This document shows positions 1-8,550 of a stretch of 64,000 nt of DNA, one piece after another. The stretch covers positions 169,001 through 233,000 of the forward strand of contig NZ_CP068230.1 of the NCBI RefSeq assembly GCF_009183365.2, in the 5' to 3' direction. Within the stretch, counting starts at the first letter, position 1. Each line of letters starts with the position of its first letter. The translations under genes and the position numbers were made by a program. The notes beneath the pieces were generated by a model. It did not search any database, was not told where the DNA came from, and saw only the letters and a list, made by a program, of their open reading frames with translations. Origin of the DNA: Shewanella algae. Its GTDB lineage: Bacteria > Pseudomonadota > Gammaproteobacteria > Enterobacterales > Shewanellaceae.

Positions 1-1
1 T

Positions 2-154
2 AAGTTGCCTATGTGTGCCGAGCTTTGCTCCACCAAGGCACTGCTGGCCGGTGACGCGGAAGTGGTATCCAACATCTATCGTGAGCGGATGGCCGCCCGG
101 GGTAACCCCAATGTGATTTGGGGCTACAATCCCAAGACCGGTGAGATCAACTGA
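2..154 (+). CDS. fdhB: formate dehydrogenase Fe-S subunit, C-terminal end (set 1, partial)
   Basis: The window opens inside this gene; 50 codons and the stop are visible. The readable end begins KLPMCAELCSTKALLAGDAE and is nearly identical to the matching part of the complete Fe-S subunit encoded about 5 kb downstream (KLPMCAELCATKALLAGDAE), including the MCAELC pair of cluster cysteines. By family knowledge this subunit carries electrons from the molybdopterin subunit to the cytochrome b subunit. The extreme C-terminus (NPNVIWGYNPKTGEIN) differs from the second copy. It lies 45 bp upstream of a cytochrome b subunit, which fits an fdhABC operon whose fdhA lies outside the window. Confidence 0.9.
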   Translation, partial: KLPMCAELCSTKALLAGDAEVVSNIYRERMAARGNPNVIWGYNPKTGEIN

Positions 155-199
155 GACAGAGCGGGGGTGGGCTAAGGCCCACCCTGACGAGGAGTGACT

Positions 200-1204
200 A
201 TGTTAATCAAATCACTGCGCAGTCTGTTCGCTCTGCTGGTATTGGTTGCCGGGCTGGGGTTTGCTTCCACAGCCATGGCCGCCGATGAACAGTCGAGCCA
301 GCAACAGGCGCAGGCGCAAACCAGTGAGGCCGATCTTTGGCGCGCGGTAAAATCCGGTGAATCCGGCTATACCACAGCCAAGGGGGTTGAAACCGGCGTG
401 CTGATCAACGTGGCCGGTAATCAGGGCAAGGAGCTGCGCAATCAGTACCTGACACCCATTATGGCGATTGCCGTAGTCGGCGTGTTTGGGGCGTTCGTGC
501 TCTTTTACCTGGTGAATGGACCATCCAAGCTGCACCACGGTTTTTCCGGCAAGTTGGTGTTCCGTTGGAGTAAGGCGGACCTGATCATCCACTGGGTAGT
601 GGCGATCAGCTGTCTTATCCTGATCTTCACCGGACTCAACATCATGTTGGGCAAGCATGTGCTGCAACCCTATGTCAGTGGCGATATTTGGGCGGCACTG
701 ATCTATGGCTCCAAGACGATCCACGATTGGGTCGGGCCACTGTTTATCGCCTCCTGGGCGGTACTGGTGGTGAAATGGATGCCGGATCAGCTGTTCAAGA
801 GCTATGACCTCAAGTGGTTCATGCTGGTGGGTGGCTACATCAACTTCGGCCCCTTCAAGGGTAAGCACCCGGATTCGGGCTTTGCCAACGCCGGTGAGAA
901 GATGTGGTTCTGGACCCTGGCCATTTTCGGTCTGTTTATCAGCATTTCCGGCATCATGATGGTGCTGCCCAACCTGGATTTGCCCCGTGAAGCCTCAATG
1001 GCGGCGTTGTTGGTGCATGGTATCAGTGCCACGCTCATTATCGCCTTCACCATAGTGCATATCTGGATGGCAACCGTACTGTCTGAGGGCGGTATGGAGT
1101 GTATGAAGTCCGGTTACTGTGATGAGAACTGGGCGATGCAGCATCACAATGTCTGGTATGACGAAATCAAGGCCAACGGTACGCTCAAATATCGAGATAA
1201 TTGA
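200..1204 (+). CDS. fdhC: formate dehydrogenase cytochrome b556 subunit (gamma), set 1
   Basis: Membrane subunit that passes electrons from formate oxidation to the quinone pool through b-type hemes. The 334-residue protein starts with a hydrophobic signal-like segment ending TAMA, then has a periplasmic stretch and four predicted membrane helices (near residues 90-110, 140-165, 180-200 and 245-270). The section KLVFRWSKADLIIHW and the later VHGISATLIIAFTIVHIWMA carry histidines of the kind that ligate heme in this family. I chose ATG 200 over the in-frame GTG at 194 because GAGGAG at 188-193 sits 6 nt before ATG 200, while it abuts the GTG. Its closest visible relative is the set 2 subunit at 5297. 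A strong terminator follows directly, so this ends the first fdh operon. Confidence 0.92.
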   Translation: MLIKSLRSLFALLVLVAGLGFASTAMAADEQSSQQQAQAQTSEADLWRAVKSGESGYTTAKGVETGVLINVAGNQGKELRNQYLTPIMAIAVVGVFGAFVLFYLVNGPSKLHHGFSGKLVFRWSKADLIIHWVVAISCLILIFTGLNIMLGKHVLQPYVSGDIWAALIYGSKTIHDWVGPLFIASWAVLVVKWMPDQLFKSYDLKWFMLVGGYINFGPFKGKHPDSGFANAGEKMWFWTLAIFGLFISISGIMMVLPNLDLPREASMAALLVHGISATLIIAFTIVHIWMATVLSEGGMECMKSGYCDENWAMQHHNVWYDEIKANGTLKYRDN

Positions 1205-1229
1205 GCCCCGACCTGATTAAAGACTGCAA

Positions 1230-1257
1230 ACACCCCGGCCTGCCGGGGTGTTTTTTT
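1230..1257 (+). terminator. intrinsic terminator after fdhC (set 1)
   Basis: An inverted repeat (ACACCCCGGC, TGCCGGGGTGT) is followed directly by seven T residues, 25 nt after the fdhC stop. It separates the two formate dehydrogenase sets. The rest of the gap up to 1538 shows no convincing gene or recognised site. Confidence 0.9.
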
Positions 1258-1538
1258 ATGATCTGTTTTTTAACATTGTTTACTTCAAAATCCGCGCGTC
1301 ACTGATACTTTCGCTATTTTCCTTTTATTGAAAGTTTGAAGCAGTTAACGCTTTGAACAGCCGCTCCCATGGGGCTTACATTCAAACTGTCCCAGATCAA
1401 AATCCATCCAGTTGCAAAGCCTTATATTGCCCACGCTTATAGAAGGACTCTATTCATACGTAACGGAATTTTTACCTTTTTTGTACATGAGTGCAGCTTG
1501 AGTTGTTAAAGGGCTGGAGTGCACAAAAGAGAGTCGTG

Positions 1539-1557
1539 TCACCCGCCGCGCGGGTGA
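1539..1557. promoter_or_regulatory. perfect GC-rich inverted repeat in the leader of the second fdh operon
   Basis: TCACCCGC, CGC, GCGGGTGA: two perfect 8-bp arms around a 3-nt centre, ending 6 nt before the ribosome binding site of the small Tat-signal gene. No T-run follows, so it is not an intrinsic terminator. It may be a protein-binding dyad or an RNA hairpin affecting translation of the first gene. Its function is not known. Confidence 0.5.
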
Positions 1558-1575
1558 AAATTATCAGGAGCGAAG

Positions 1576-1773
1576 ATGAAAGACCAGAAGCCAGATCTGA
1601 ACCGCAGATCCCTGCTGAAGGCTATCACCATAGGCAGTGCCGCGGGTGCCGCGATTGCTGCTACAGGGGTGAGCGCCGCTCAGGCCAATGAGCCTGTTGA
1701 AGCGAAGTCCGCAAAAAAGGGCTATCACGAAACAGCGCATATCCGCAGCTATTACAACAGCCTGCGTAGCTAA
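1576..1773 (+). CDS. fdhX: small Tat-signal accessory protein of formate dehydrogenase
   Basis: A 65-residue protein with a twin-arginine signal (NRRSLLK, Arg10-Arg11), an Ala/Gly-rich hydrophobic core and an AxA-type cleavage region, leaving a mature tail of about 30 residues. It matches the small 'formate dehydrogenase region Tat target' proteins found just upstream of fdhA in Shewanella and epsilonproteobacteria. The ribosome binding site CAGGAG precedes the ATG by 6 nt. It lies 18 bp upstream of fdhA. A role in assembly or membrane attachment of the complex is inferred from position; the biochemical role is not established by the sequence. Confidence 0.8.
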   Translation: MKDQKPDLNRRSLLKAITIGSAAGAAIAATGVSAAQANEPVEAKSAKKGYHETAHIRSYYNSLRS

Positions 1774-1791
1774 TCCAGGAGATCTCAAGCG

Positions 1792-4644
1792 ATGAAGTTA
1801 ACTCGCACATCCAATGTCGCCCCTAAGGCTGACAAACCAAAACTGGGGATCAGCCGTCGTCAGTTTATGAAGAATGCCGGTATTACTGCCGGTGGTATCG
1901 CTGCCGCCTCTATGCTGGGTGCCGGCATGATGCGTCGTGCCGAAGCCAAAGATGTACCTCATGATGCGCCTATCGAAGTCAAGCGTACTATTTGTAGTGC
2001 CTGTGCCGTAGGTTGTGGTCTGTATGCCGAAGTACAAAACGGTGTTTGGACTGGTCAGGAGCCTGCCTTCGATCACCCATTCAACGCCGGTGGTCACTGT
2101 GCCAAAGGTGCTGCACTGCGCGAGCACGGCCATGGTGAGAAGCGTCTCAAGTATCCAATGAAGCTTGAAGGCGGTAAGTGGAAGCGTATCAGCTGGGATC
2201 AGGCCATCAACGAAGTTGGTGACAAGATGCTGAAGATCCGCCAGGAATCGGGTCCGGATTCTGTTTACTTTATGGGTAGTGCCAAGTTCTCCAACGAAGG
2301 CTGCTACATGTATCGTAAGCTGGCCGCCATGTGGGGTACCAACAACGTCGACCACTCTGCCCGTATTTGTCACTCTACCACTGTAGCCGGTGTGGCCAAC
2401 ACCTGGGGCTATGGTGCGCAAACCAACTCTTTCAACGACATTCAGAATGCCCGCGCCATCTTCTTCATTGGTGCCAACCCTGCAGAAGCACACCCTGTTT
2501 CCATGCAGCACATTCTGATCGCCAAAGAGAAGAACAATGCCAAGCTGATCGTGGTTGATCCACGTTTCTCCCGCACCGCGGCTCATGCCGATCTGCATTG
2601 CTCTATCCGTCCGGGTACCGACATTCCGTTTATCTATGGTATGTTGTGGCATATCTTCGAAAACGGCTGGGAAGACAAGACTTTCATCAAAGAACGTGTG
2701 TTCGAGATGGAAACCATCCGTGCAGAAGCCAAGAAGTTCCCACCTAAAGAAGTGGCCAACATCACTGGCTGTAGCGAGGAGTACCTGTACCAGGCCGCCA
2801 AGATGATGGCCGATAACCGTCCAGGCACTGTGGTTTGGTGTATGGGTGGTACCCAGCACCACGTAGGTAATGCCAACACCCGTGCTTACTGTATCCTGCA
2901 GTTGGCTCTGGGTAACATGGGTGTTTCCGGTGGTGGTACCAACATCTTCCGTGGTCACGATAACGTACAGGGCGCTACCGACCTGGGTCTGCTGTTCGAT
3001 AACCTGCCAGGTTACTACGGCCTGACCTCTGCGGCATGGCAACACTGGACCCACGTATGGGATCTGGATATGGAGTGGATGAAGAGCCGCTTCGACCAGG
3101 GTACTTACCTGGGCCGCGAACCTATGACTACTCCGGGTATTCCTTGTTCCCGTTGGCACGACGGTGTGTTGGAAGACAAGCAGAAGCTGGCACAGAAAGA
3201 CAACGTGCGCCTGGCCTTCTTCTGGGGTCAGTCTGTCAACACTGAAACCCGTCAGCGTGACGTGCGTGATGCACTGGACAAGATGGATACAGTCGTTGTT
3301 GTTGACCCATTCCCAACTATGGCCGGTGTTATGCACCGTCGTAAGGATGGCGTCTACCTGCTGCCTGCCGCGACTCAGTTTGAGACCCGTGGTTCCATCT
3401 CCAACTCAGGCCGTTCTATCCAATGGCGTGAGCAGGTTATCGAGCCGCTGTTCGAGTCCAAGACAGATATCGAAATCATGTATCGTCTGGCACAGAAACT
3501 GGGCTTCGCCGAGCAGTACACCAAGCGTATCAAGAAAGAGAATGGTCTGCCTCTGATCGAAGACATCACTCGCGAAATCAACCGCGGTATGTGGACTATC
3601 GGTATGTCCGGCCAAAGCCCTGAGCGTTTGAAGCAACACACAATGAACTGGGGCACTTTCTCCAACAAGACTCTGGAAGCCGAAGGTGGCCCATGCAAGG
3701 GCGAAACCTATGGTCTGCCTTGGCCATGTTGGGGTACACCTGAGATGAAGCATCCAGGTACCCAGATCCTCTATAACACAAGCAAGCACGTCAAAGACGG
3801 TGGCGGTAACTTCCGTGCCCGTTACGGTGTGGAATATCAAGGCAAGAACCTGCTGGCCGAAGGCTCCTTTTCCAAAGGTGCTGAAATCCAGGACGGTTAT
3901 CCTGAGTTCTCCGACAAGCTGCTCAAGCAATTGGGCTGGTGGGACGAGCTGACTGCTGAAGAGAAAGCCGAAGCCGAAGGCAAGAACTGGAAGACCGACC
4001 TTTCAGGCGGTATTGTCCGGGTTGCCATCAAGCACGGTTGCATCCCATTCGGTAACGCCAAGGCCCGTTGTATCGTGTGGACCTTCCCTGATCAGGTGCC
4101 AGTACACCGCGAGCCGCTGTACACAGCCCGTCGCGATCTGGTAGCCAAGTACCCAACTTATGACGACATGCAAGTACATCGTCTGCCGACTCTGTACAAG
4201 TCTATCCAGGAGAAAGATGTCAGTGGCAAGTACCCACTGGTACTGACTTCCGGTCGTCTGGTGGAATACGAGGGTGGTGGTGAAGAATCACGCTCCAACC
4301 CATGGCTGGCCGAGCTGCAGCAGGAGATGTTCGTTGAGATCAACCCTGGTGATGCTGCCGACCGCGGTATCCGTGACGGTGAGAAGGTATGGCTGGAAGG
4401 CGCCGAAGGCGGCCGAATTCTGGTTCAAGCCATGGTGACCCCAAGGGTTAAACCTGGTGTGACCTGGATGCCTTACCACTTTGCCGGGATCATGCACGGC
4501 GAGAGCCTGGAGCCCAACTATCCGGAAGGCACTGTGCCTTACGTATTGGGTGAATCCTGTAACACTGCGCTGACCTATGGTTATGACCCAGTGACTCAGA
4601 TGCAGGAAACCAAGGCGTCGCTTTGTCAGATCGTCAAAGCATAA
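1792..4644 (+). CDS. fdhA: formate dehydrogenase catalytic subunit, Cys type (molybdopterin/tungstopterin)
   Basis: Oxidises formate to CO2 at a bis-pterin Mo or W centre in the periplasm. The 950-residue protein has a Tat signal (ISRRQFMK, Arg22-Arg23), an N-terminal [4Fe-4S] motif (CSACAVGC with a fourth Cys about 27 residues later in GGHCAKG) and the molybdopterin oxidoreductase and dinucleotide-binding domains. At the position where E. coli FdnG and FdhF carry selenocysteine (ARVU-H), this protein reads ARIC-H with a normal TGT codon, Cys193, so no Sec insertion is needed even though selD is in the window. AGGAG at 1777-1781 precedes the ATG. It forms an operon with fdhX, fdhB and fdhC. 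Substrate assignment rests on family and neighbours. Confidence 0.95.
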   Translation: MKLTRTSNVAPKADKPKLGISRRQFMKNAGITAGGIAAASMLGAGMMRRAEAKDVPHDAPIEVKRTICSACAVGCGLYAEVQNGVWTGQEPAFDHPFNAGGHCAKGAALREHGHGEKRLKYPMKLEGGKWKRISWDQAINEVGDKMLKIRQESGPDSVYFMGSAKFSNEGCYMYRKLAAMWGTNNVDHSARICHSTTVAGVANTWGYGAQTNSFNDIQNARAIFFIGANPAEAHPVSMQHILIAKEKNNAKLIVVDPRFSRTAAHADLHCSIRPGTDIPFIYGMLWHIFENGWEDKTFIKERVFEMETIRAEAKKFPPKEVANITGCSEEYLYQAAKMMADNRPGTVVWCMGGTQHHVGNANTRAYCILQLALGNMGVSGGGTNIFRGHDNVQGATDLGLLFDNLPGYYGLTSAAWQHWTHVWDLDMEWMKSRFDQGTYLGREPMTTPGIPCSRWHDGVLEDKQKLAQKDNVRLAFFWGQSVNTETRQRDVRDALDKMDTVVVVDPFPTMAGVMHRRKDGVYLLPAATQFETRGSISNSGRSIQWREQVIEPLFESKTDIEIMYRLAQKLGFAEQYTKRIKKENGLPLIEDITREINRGMWTIGMSGQSPERLKQHTMNWGTFSNKTLEAEGGPCKGETYGLPWPCWGTPEMKHPGTQILYNTSKHVKDGGGNFRARYGVEYQGKNLLAEGSFSKGAEIQDGYPEFSDKLLKQLGWWDELTAEEKAEAEGKNWKTDLSGGIVRVAIKHGCIPFGNAKARCIVWTFPDQVPVHREPLYTARRDLVAKYPTYDDMQVHRLPTLYKSIQEKDVSGKYPLVLTSGRLVEYEGGGEESRSNPWLAELQQEMFVEINPGDAADRGIRDGEKVWLEGAEGGRILVQAMVTPRVKPGVTWMPYHFAGIMHGESLEPNYPEGTVPYVLGESCNTALTYGYDPVTQMQETKASLCQIVKA

Positions 4645-4673
4645 GTGCAGCTTAAGCGAGGAGAATTGCCACT

Positions 4674-5243
4674 ATGGCTACAATGAAATTTCTGTGTGAT
4701 ACCAAGCGCTGCATTGAATGTAATGGCTGTGTCACCGCTTGTAAAAACGAAAACGACTCCGCTCTCGAGTGGGGTATCCAACGTCGCCGTGTAGTGACCA
4801 TCAAAGATGGTCAGCCCGGCGAGGCCTCAATCTCTGTGGCTTGTATGCATTGCAGCGACGCGCCTTGTATGGCCGTGTGTCCTGCCAACTGCTTCTACCG
4901 CACCGAAGATGGCATAGTGCTGCACAACAAAGATACCTGTATCGGTTGTGGATACTGCCTCTATGCCTGCCCATTCGGCGCACCTCAGTTCCCGAAATCA
5001 GGTGCCTTCGGCTCCCGTGGCAAGATGGACAAATGTACCTTCTGTGCCGGTGGTCCTGAAGAAAACCATTCGGATGCCGAGCGTCAGAAATACGGTGCCA
5101 ACCGTATTGCAGAAGGCAAGCTGCCTATGTGTGCCGAACTCTGTGCAACCAAGGCCCTGCTGGCCGGTGATGCGGAAGTGGTTTCCGGCATCTACCGCGA
5201 GCGTGTGGCTTATCGCGGTGCCGAAAACGGCGCCTGGAAGTAA
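4674..5243 (+). CDS. fdhB: formate dehydrogenase Fe-S subunit, set 2
   Basis: Electron-transfer subunit with four ferredoxin-type cysteine groups: CIECNGCVTAC near the N-terminus, CMHCSDAPCMAVCP, CIGCGYCLYACP, and CTFCAGG with the later CAELC. These should hold four [4Fe-4S] clusters. At 189 residues it is shorter than E. coli FdnH (about 294) and lacks the C-terminal membrane helix, as in the Shewanella/Campylobacter type. A GAGGAG ribosome binding site lies about 10 nt before the ATG. It is 29 bp after fdhA and 53 bp before fdhC. Confidence 0.93.
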   Translation: MATMKFLCDTKRCIECNGCVTACKNENDSALEWGIQRRRVVTIKDGQPGEASISVACMHCSDAPCMAVCPANCFYRTEDGIVLHNKDTCIGCGYCLYACPFGAPQFPKSGAFGSRGKMDKCTFCAGGPEENHSDAERQKYGANRIAEGKLPMCAELCATKALLAGDAEVVSGIYRERVAYRGAENGAWK

Positions 5244-5296
5244 CAGACGGCACGAATATCCGACCCGGTACTACCGGGTCGGTGAGAGAGGTTAAT

Positions 5297-6277
5297 ATGA
5301 ACAAATGGTTCAAACACATAGGCTTGGCTATTGCGCTCTTGTTCAGTGCGGTTTGCTTTGCCAATGGTGCCGATGCACCTGTGGAACCACAAGCGAGCGA
5401 CGCCCAGATCTGGGCTCAGCTCAAGGATGGGGCAACGGGTTACACCACGTCCCAGAGCCAGTTCCACAACCAGCCGATCAACACCTATGATCTGCGGGTA
5501 CTGGAGCTGCGCAGCGACTGGCTGGCCCCCGGGTTGATGCTGGCCCTGTTCGGCATGATCATCATTTTTGCCCTGTTTATCATGGTTAACGGTATTTCCA
5601 AACTGCACCATGGTTTCTCCGGCAAGATGGTACATCGTTGGTCCAAGTTTGATGTGAGCATTCACTGGCTGGGGGCGATTCCCTGCTTGCTGCTGATCCT
5701 CACCGGCTTGGTGCTGTTGGCCGGGCGTTTCTTCTTCCAGCCTTATCTGGGTGAAGGCTTCTGGGCATCCATGGTCAATGGTGCCAAGCAAGTGCACGAC
5801 GTGATGGCGATTCCCTTCATGTTCGGCTGGGCGCTGATGACTCTGTTGTGGGCCAAGAACCAGTTACCCAAGATGTATGACGTCAAGTGGTTCATGGTCG
5901 TGGGCGGGTACATCAACTTCGGTCCTTTCAAGGGCAAACACCCTGATGCCGGCTTTGCCAACGCCGGTGAGAAGATGTGGTTCTGGGCCTTTGCCTTCTT
6001 TGGACTGATCATCTCGGCCTCAGGCATGCTGCTGCTGTTCCCCAACCTGTTTGAACCCAGCCGCACCCTGAGCCTGATAGCTCTGGTGTTGCACTCAATC
6101 AGTGCCATCATCATCTGTGCCTTCTCCATAGTGCATATCTTTATGGCAACTGTTATGTCTGAAGGTGGTATGGAGTGTATGGTTTCCGGTTACTGTGATG
6201 AAAACTGGGCAACTCAACACCACAACCTGTGGTATGACGAGATCAAGGCCAACGGTACTCTGAAATACAGAGACTGA
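5297..6277 (+). CDS. fdhC: formate dehydrogenase cytochrome b556 subunit (gamma), set 2
   Basis: A 326-residue paralogue of the set 1 subunit; both end with the same block (MECM-SGYCDENWA, then ANGTLKYRD). It has an N-terminal signal segment (AICALLFSAVCFANG-like, ending near residue 22) and four predicted membrane helices with heme-ligand histidines. It hands electrons to the quinone pool. I prefer ATG 5297 over GTG 5282 because the purine-rich GAGAGAGG immediately precedes ATG 5297 and a hydrophobic signal begins right after it. It ends the second fdh operon and is followed by a clear terminator. Confidence 0.92.
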   Translation: MNKWFKHIGLAIALLFSAVCFANGADAPVEPQASDAQIWAQLKDGATGYTTSQSQFHNQPINTYDLRVLELRSDWLAPGLMLALFGMIIIFALFIMVNGISKLHHGFSGKMVHRWSKFDVSIHWLGAIPCLLLILTGLVLLAGRFFFQPYLGEGFWASMVNGAKQVHDVMAIPFMFGWALMTLLWAKNQLPKMYDVKWFMVVGGYINFGPFKGKHPDAGFANAGEKMWFWAFAFFGLIISASGMLLLFPNLFEPSRTLSLIALVLHSISAIIICAFSIVHIFMATVMSEGGMECMVSGYCDENWATQHHNLWYDEIKANGTLKYRD

Positions 6278-6293
6278 GGCCAGCCCTTTGCAG

Positions 6294-6324
6294 AAAAGCC
6301 GTGTCAGTCGACACGGCTTTTTTT
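6294..6324 (+). terminator. intrinsic terminator after fdhC (set 2)
   Basis: The arms AAAAGCCGTGTC and GACACGGCTTTT are followed by a continued T-run, 17 nt after the stop codon. It ends the fdhX-A-B-C operon. Confidence 0.9.
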
Positions 6325-6501
6325 ATCAATAATGAAAAATAAAGCGGTGATTATTTTATTTATGGCACTTATACCTCTAAATAGGTGGTCAAAGTGCCAT
6401 TTTCTTGAGTGATTGGCATTAATTAACTGTTTTTAATCATTAAATTATTTTAATCCTTAGCTTAATTCTTCTGCTGTTTAACTGTTTTTGTAACAAAATT
6501 T

Positions 6502-6542
6502 CTGATTTGATCAGTAAAATAGTTAACGATTTGACTGTCAAA
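6502..6542. promoter_or_regulatory. two short perfect dyads in the AT-rich gap before the chemotaxis gene
   Basis: The 380-bp AT-rich gap upstream of the methyl-accepting protein contains two perfect dyads: CTGAT-TTG-ATCAG at 6502-6514 and TTTGAC-T-GTCAAA at 6530-6542. The second uses the half-site GTCAAA also seen in the direct repeats of the urocanate locus, but arranged head-to-head. They could be operators. No protein can be named from sequence alone, and AT-rich DNA makes short dyads common. Confidence 0.3.
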
Positions 6543-6706
6543 GTGTAAAAAATGCAATTCAAATAAAACAACATCATGTTTATTAAGAGTTATTTCAATT
6601 TTTAATGACATTATGATGGATTGCTTATTTAATCACCAATATGTAAAATGGTTCTACAAACGTAACAAAGTTACGAGTCTTTTTCTTCATTCAATCAGAT
6701 ACCATC

Positions 6707-8293
6707 ATGATCAACAATACCAGAACCAGTGTGTTATCCATGCTGCCGTCTTTGCTGTCCAGTGTGCTACTGATAGTGATCGGCATCTTTGCTTATCGTG
6801 CTTTTTTCCAACTCAATGACGTCAGCGAACGTCTGGTGAACAACAACAATCTGACCGAGACTTTCGCCGGGATCCGCGAAGAGTTCTATCAACTGCGACT
6901 GGCTTCCCTGGTGCACAACACTCAAGGGGTACGCCAGCATCAAGACAGAGTGCATGACCTGATAGCCCGCCTGAGTAAATTCGACACTGCCTTTATGAAG
7001 AATGGTGGTGCGCGAATCGCCGTTCTCAAACCCGGAATCGACAGATACACCCGTCTCTATTTCGATGAGCTGGCGCTGGCCGAGCGAACCGGCACAGAGC
7101 CGGTTCTCACTCCGGTAAGACGAGATCTGGGCCCTGAGGTGAGTGCCGAGATCAATCTGCTGGTGGCGCAGATAACCGAGCGTAACCAGGAATTGGGGCA
7201 GATGACGGTTTCCGAGGTGGATAATGCCGAAGCTATTTTGCTCGGTCTGATCCTGTTTGCCATAGTGGCTTCCTTGCTGATGGCACTCCTTATGAGCCGC
7301 CATCTGGTGGCCATTGTCAGCCGGATCCAACAATCTGTCGCCAAGCTGGCGGTCGGCGACCTGACCCACAAGATAGGGATCCAGGGCAAGAATGAACTCT
7401 GCACTCTGGCGGCCGATCTGGATCAGCTCAGCGACAGATTACAAGTCATGATCCGTGAAATCGCCCAAGCCTCGGAACATATGGCGCAGCAGGTCGGTGA
7501 GCTCAATGTGCAGTCTGAGTCCAACTCGGCCGCATTGCAGGCCCACGCCTTGGAAACCGACCAGGTTGTCACCGCGGTTGAAGAGATGAGCGCTACCGCT
7601 CAAGGGGTTGCCAACGATGCTGCCTCCGCCGCACAGTTGACCGATAAGGCCAGAGCTCAAGGGGATGAGTCCCGTCAGGCGGTCGAACAGGCTTCCAACA
7701 ATGTGATGGCGCTGGTCAGCGAAGTCGACAGTGCCTCCCAGACCATTGCCGAGATGGATGAAAGCACCCGTAGAATTGCCGGTGTGCTGGATGTGATAGG
7801 TGAGATTGCCGAACAAACCAACCTGCTGGCGCTGAATGCGGCCATCGAAGCGGCCCGAGCCGGTGAGCAGGGACGTGGCTTTGCTGTGGTGGCAGACGAA
7901 GTCAGGGCGTTGGCGGCACGCACCCAGGCCAGCACTTCAGAGATCAACAATATGTTGGAACAGCTGCGTCAGGGAGCAGATTCGGCGGTGAATGCCATGA
8001 ATCGTACCCGCCAGAGCTGTCAGGCAACGGCCGATACCACGACTCTGGTGGCCGAAAGTTTGCAGGGGTTGACCGAGCATGTATTTGATATCAATGGCCT
8101 CAGTAGCCAGATAGCCACGGCTGCCGAAGAGCAGAGCTCGGTTTCTGAAGAGATTACCCGCAACCTCAGTGTCATTCGCGAAATGGTGGAAGAGCTGAAT
8201 CAGAGTGGCAAGGCGACACTCGGCAGCACCGCGGCACTGGCCGCTGCCAAAGATCAGCTCTCCAGTGTGGTCAGACAGTTTAAGCTCAGCTGA
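6707..8293 (+). CDS. methyl-accepting chemotaxis protein
   Basis: Transmembrane chemoreceptor that controls CheA autophosphorylation. The 528 residues give an N-terminal membrane helix (about 12-32), a periplasmic region of about 150 mostly helical residues of four-helix-bundle type, a second helix (about 180-200), a HAMP domain, and a long signalling coiled coil. The conserved hairpin tip reads EQTNLLALNAAIEAARAGE, followed by RGFAVVADEVR. The C-terminus ends in LKLS with no NWETF-type CheR tether. Its ligand cannot be told from sequence. It follows the fdh operon on the same strand but behind a terminator, so it is its own unit. Confidence 0.93.
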   Translation: MINNTRTSVLSMLPSLLSSVLLIVIGIFAYRAFFQLNDVSERLVNNNNLTETFAGIREEFYQLRLASLVHNTQGVRQHQDRVHDLIARLSKFDTAFMKNGGARIAVLKPGIDRYTRLYFDELALAERTGTEPVLTPVRRDLGPEVSAEINLLVAQITERNQELGQMTVSEVDNAEAILLGLILFAIVASLLMALLMSRHLVAIVSRIQQSVAKLAVGDLTHKIGIQGKNELCTLAADLDQLSDRLQVMIREIAQASEHMAQQVGELNVQSESNSAALQAHALETDQVVTAVEEMSATAQGVANDAASAAQLTDKARAQGDESRQAVEQASNNVMALVSEVDSASQTIAEMDESTRRIAGVLDVIGEIAEQTNLLALNAAIEAARAGEQGRGFAVVADEVRALAARTQASTSEINNMLEQLRQGADSAVNAMNRTRQSCQATADTTTLVAESLQGLTEHVFDINGLSSQIATAAEEQSSVSEEITRNLSVIREMVEELNQSGKATLGSTAALAAAKDQLSSVVRQFKLS

Positions 8294-8297
8294 AAAT

Positions 8298-8320
8298 AAG
8301 GGGTCTGCGGACCCCTTTTT
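8298..8320 (+). terminator. intrinsic terminator after the chemoreceptor gene
   Basis: AAGGGGTC, TGCG, GACCCCTT with five T residues, 5 nt after the stop codon. Confidence 0.9.
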
Positions 8321-8550
8321 GCTGCCTGGTGTAAAGGCACCCCTCGAAAGGTTGATTTTTCATCCGTTAATGCTAAAACATGATCTGCTTAACAAAACGC
8401 CACTCTCGATACTGATAGGTATTGTTAACTTCTAGCCAGTTCACGTTTTGACTCCTGTGCAAGAGGTAGTCTACAAACAGCTGGCAGTACCTTGGAAATC
8501 ACCTAACTGTTTGTGGTATCTAAGGATTAGCAAAACTAACAGGAAGCCTT

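Noticed and set aside
1558..1575. Molybdenum-cofactor riboswitch before the fdh operon
   Set aside because: The region holds only a simple 8-bp dyad; the multi-stem layout expected of that riboswitch is not visible.
1798..3336. Long open frame (512 codons) antisense to fdhA
   Set aside because: It is a by-product of codon bias in fdhA on the other strand; no family resemblance, no ribosome binding site, and it would overlap a certain gene completely.
6502..6514. FNR site upstream of the chemoreceptor
   Set aside because: CTGAT-TTG-ATCAG has a 3-nt centre rather than the 4 nt needed for TTGAT-N4-ATCAA.
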